Assembly: GCA_022769845.1 (NCBI GenBank)
Contig: JALEIO010000032.1
Span: 1-13,198, forward strand
Origin: Oscillospiraceae bacterium
GTDB taxonomy: Bacteria > Bacillota > Clostridia > UMGS1810
Direction: 5' to 3'
Length of the DNA: 13,198 nt
Shown here: positions 12,749 to 13,198 of the stretch, piece after piece
Numbering within the stretch: position 1 is the stretch's first letter
Layout of the letters: each line of letters starts with the position of its first letter
Made by a program: the position numbers and the translations under genes
The notes under the pieces: model-generated
What the model saw: the letters and a program-made list of their open reading frames with translations, nothing else
Told to the model about the DNA's origin: nothing
Database searches by the model: none

Positions 12749-12777
12749 ATTTTACTATTTTTTATGCTCAAAGTCAA
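12749..12777 (-). promoter_or_regulatory. Promoter of the DUF3048 lipoprotein gene
   Basis: On the minus strand TTGACT (12772-12777) and TAAAAT (12749-12754) are 17 bases apart, the same hexamers as the S-component promoter. It lies about 30 bases upstream of the TTG start and may also serve the deacetylase gene. Confidence 0.8.
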
Positions 12778-12807
12778 AGCATTGACAGCTTATTAATGAA
12801 AATGTAA

Positions 12808-12846
12808 CATAAAAACGCTCCGAATCTTTAAGACTCGAAGCGTTTT
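12808..12846 (-). terminator. Terminator of glutamate dehydrogenase gene
   Basis: A long stem pairs 12812-12828 with 12830-12846 almost completely (AAAACGCT arms, with a few G·T pairs), and on the minus strand ends in GCGTTTTTATG. It lies 26 bases past the gdhA stop. Confidence 0.85.
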
Positions 12847-12872
12847 CAAATTTTAAAAATTTTGTAATTTTA

Positions 12873-13198
12873 TCAAACCACGCCGTGCGCAAGCATAGAT
12901 TCGGCAACCTTAAGGAAGCCTGCAATGTTAGCGCCGTAAACAAGGTTATCCTCGTGTCCGTATTCTTTTGCGGCAGAGGATGCGTTTTTGTAAATGTTAA
13001 TCATAATATCTTTGAGTTTTGCGTCAACTTCTTCAAAAGTCCACGAATATCTCATAGAGTTTTGGCTCATTTCAAGCGCGGAAGTTGCCACACCGCCTGC
13101 ATTTGCAGCTTTTGCAGGTCCGAAAAGAACCTTGTTTGAAATAAATGTTTCAATAGCTTCGGGAGTTGAAGGCATATTCGCACCTTCGCCGACAGCCG
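12873..13198 (-). CDS. gdhA: NADP-type glutamate dehydrogenase, C-terminal part (cut by window edge)
   Basis: The enzyme interconverts 2-oxoglutarate plus ammonia and glutamate with NAD(P)H, linking carbon and nitrogen metabolism. Only the last 108 codons are in the window; the gene enters from beyond 13198. The fragment reads AVGEGANMPSTPEAIETF and continues with GPAKAANAGGVATSALEMSQNS, then a C-terminal VYGANIAGFLKVAESMLAHG. These blocks match the conserved C-terminal domain of the hexameric NADP-dependent type (GdhA) rather than the NAD-type RocG/GudB, which lack this tail. The stop is TGA at 12875-12873, followed by a strong terminator. The absence of the start and cofactor site means coenzyme choice is inferred from family resemblance only. 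Confidence 0.93.
   Translation of the reverse strand, partial: AVGEGANMPSTPEAIETFISNKVLFGPAKAANAGGVATSALEMSQNSMRYSWTFEEVDAKLKDIMINIYKNASSAAKEYGHEDNLVYGANIAGFLKVAESMLAHGVV

Overview
The window looks like a chromosomal segment of a low-GC Gram-positive anaerobe of the Clostridia (Bacillota). The evidence is the strong AGGAGG-type ribosome binding sites, three TTG starts, sigma-A-like promoters with 17-base spacers, tRNA genes with encoded CCA, an ECF transporter S component, and small Clostridia-type families (DUF1540, DUF3048 lipoprotein). No phage, transposase, CRISPR array or rRNA was found. The genus cannot be named from this sequence.

Left region (1-4965). A tightly packed minus-strand operon runs leftward: TIM-barrel isomerase, Gfo/Idh/MocA oxidoreductase, second TIM-barrel isomerase, second Gfo/Idh/MocA oxidoreductase, then mannonate dehydratase (uxuA, cut by the window edge). 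Gaps are 3, 13, 3 and 1 bases. A divergent AraC-family regulator with an N-terminal cupin faces it. The 122-base divergent region holds opposed promoters and a perfect 10-bp direct repeat spaced exactly 21 bp, the geometry expected for an AraC-type operator. Together this looks like a regulated catabolic operon for a uronate or oxidised sugar, possibly through a keto-sugar intermediate.

Middle region (4966-8093). Downstream of araC lie a possible 19-residue ORF and a GC-rich, dyad-rich noncoding stretch, followed by a minus-strand tRNA-Arg(ACG) with its own promoter and terminator. Next is a minus-strand group led by a strong promoter: ECF S component, EamA-type exporter and PHP-domain phosphoesterase (the last two overlap by 8 bases). 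A DUF1540 gene of 53 codons with a strong terminator follows.

Right region (8094-13198). Plus-strand genes are pyridoxamine kinase, a short-chain dehydrogenase, tRNA-Pro(CGG) with a consensus promoter and terminator, and soluble inorganic pyrophosphatase with promoter and terminator. On the minus strand are a polysaccharide-deacetylase-like protein, a DUF3048 lipoprotein with its own promoter, and the 3' end of NADP-type glutamate dehydrogenase with a long terminator. Most of this half is housekeeping; the sugar operon and its control region are the most notable part.
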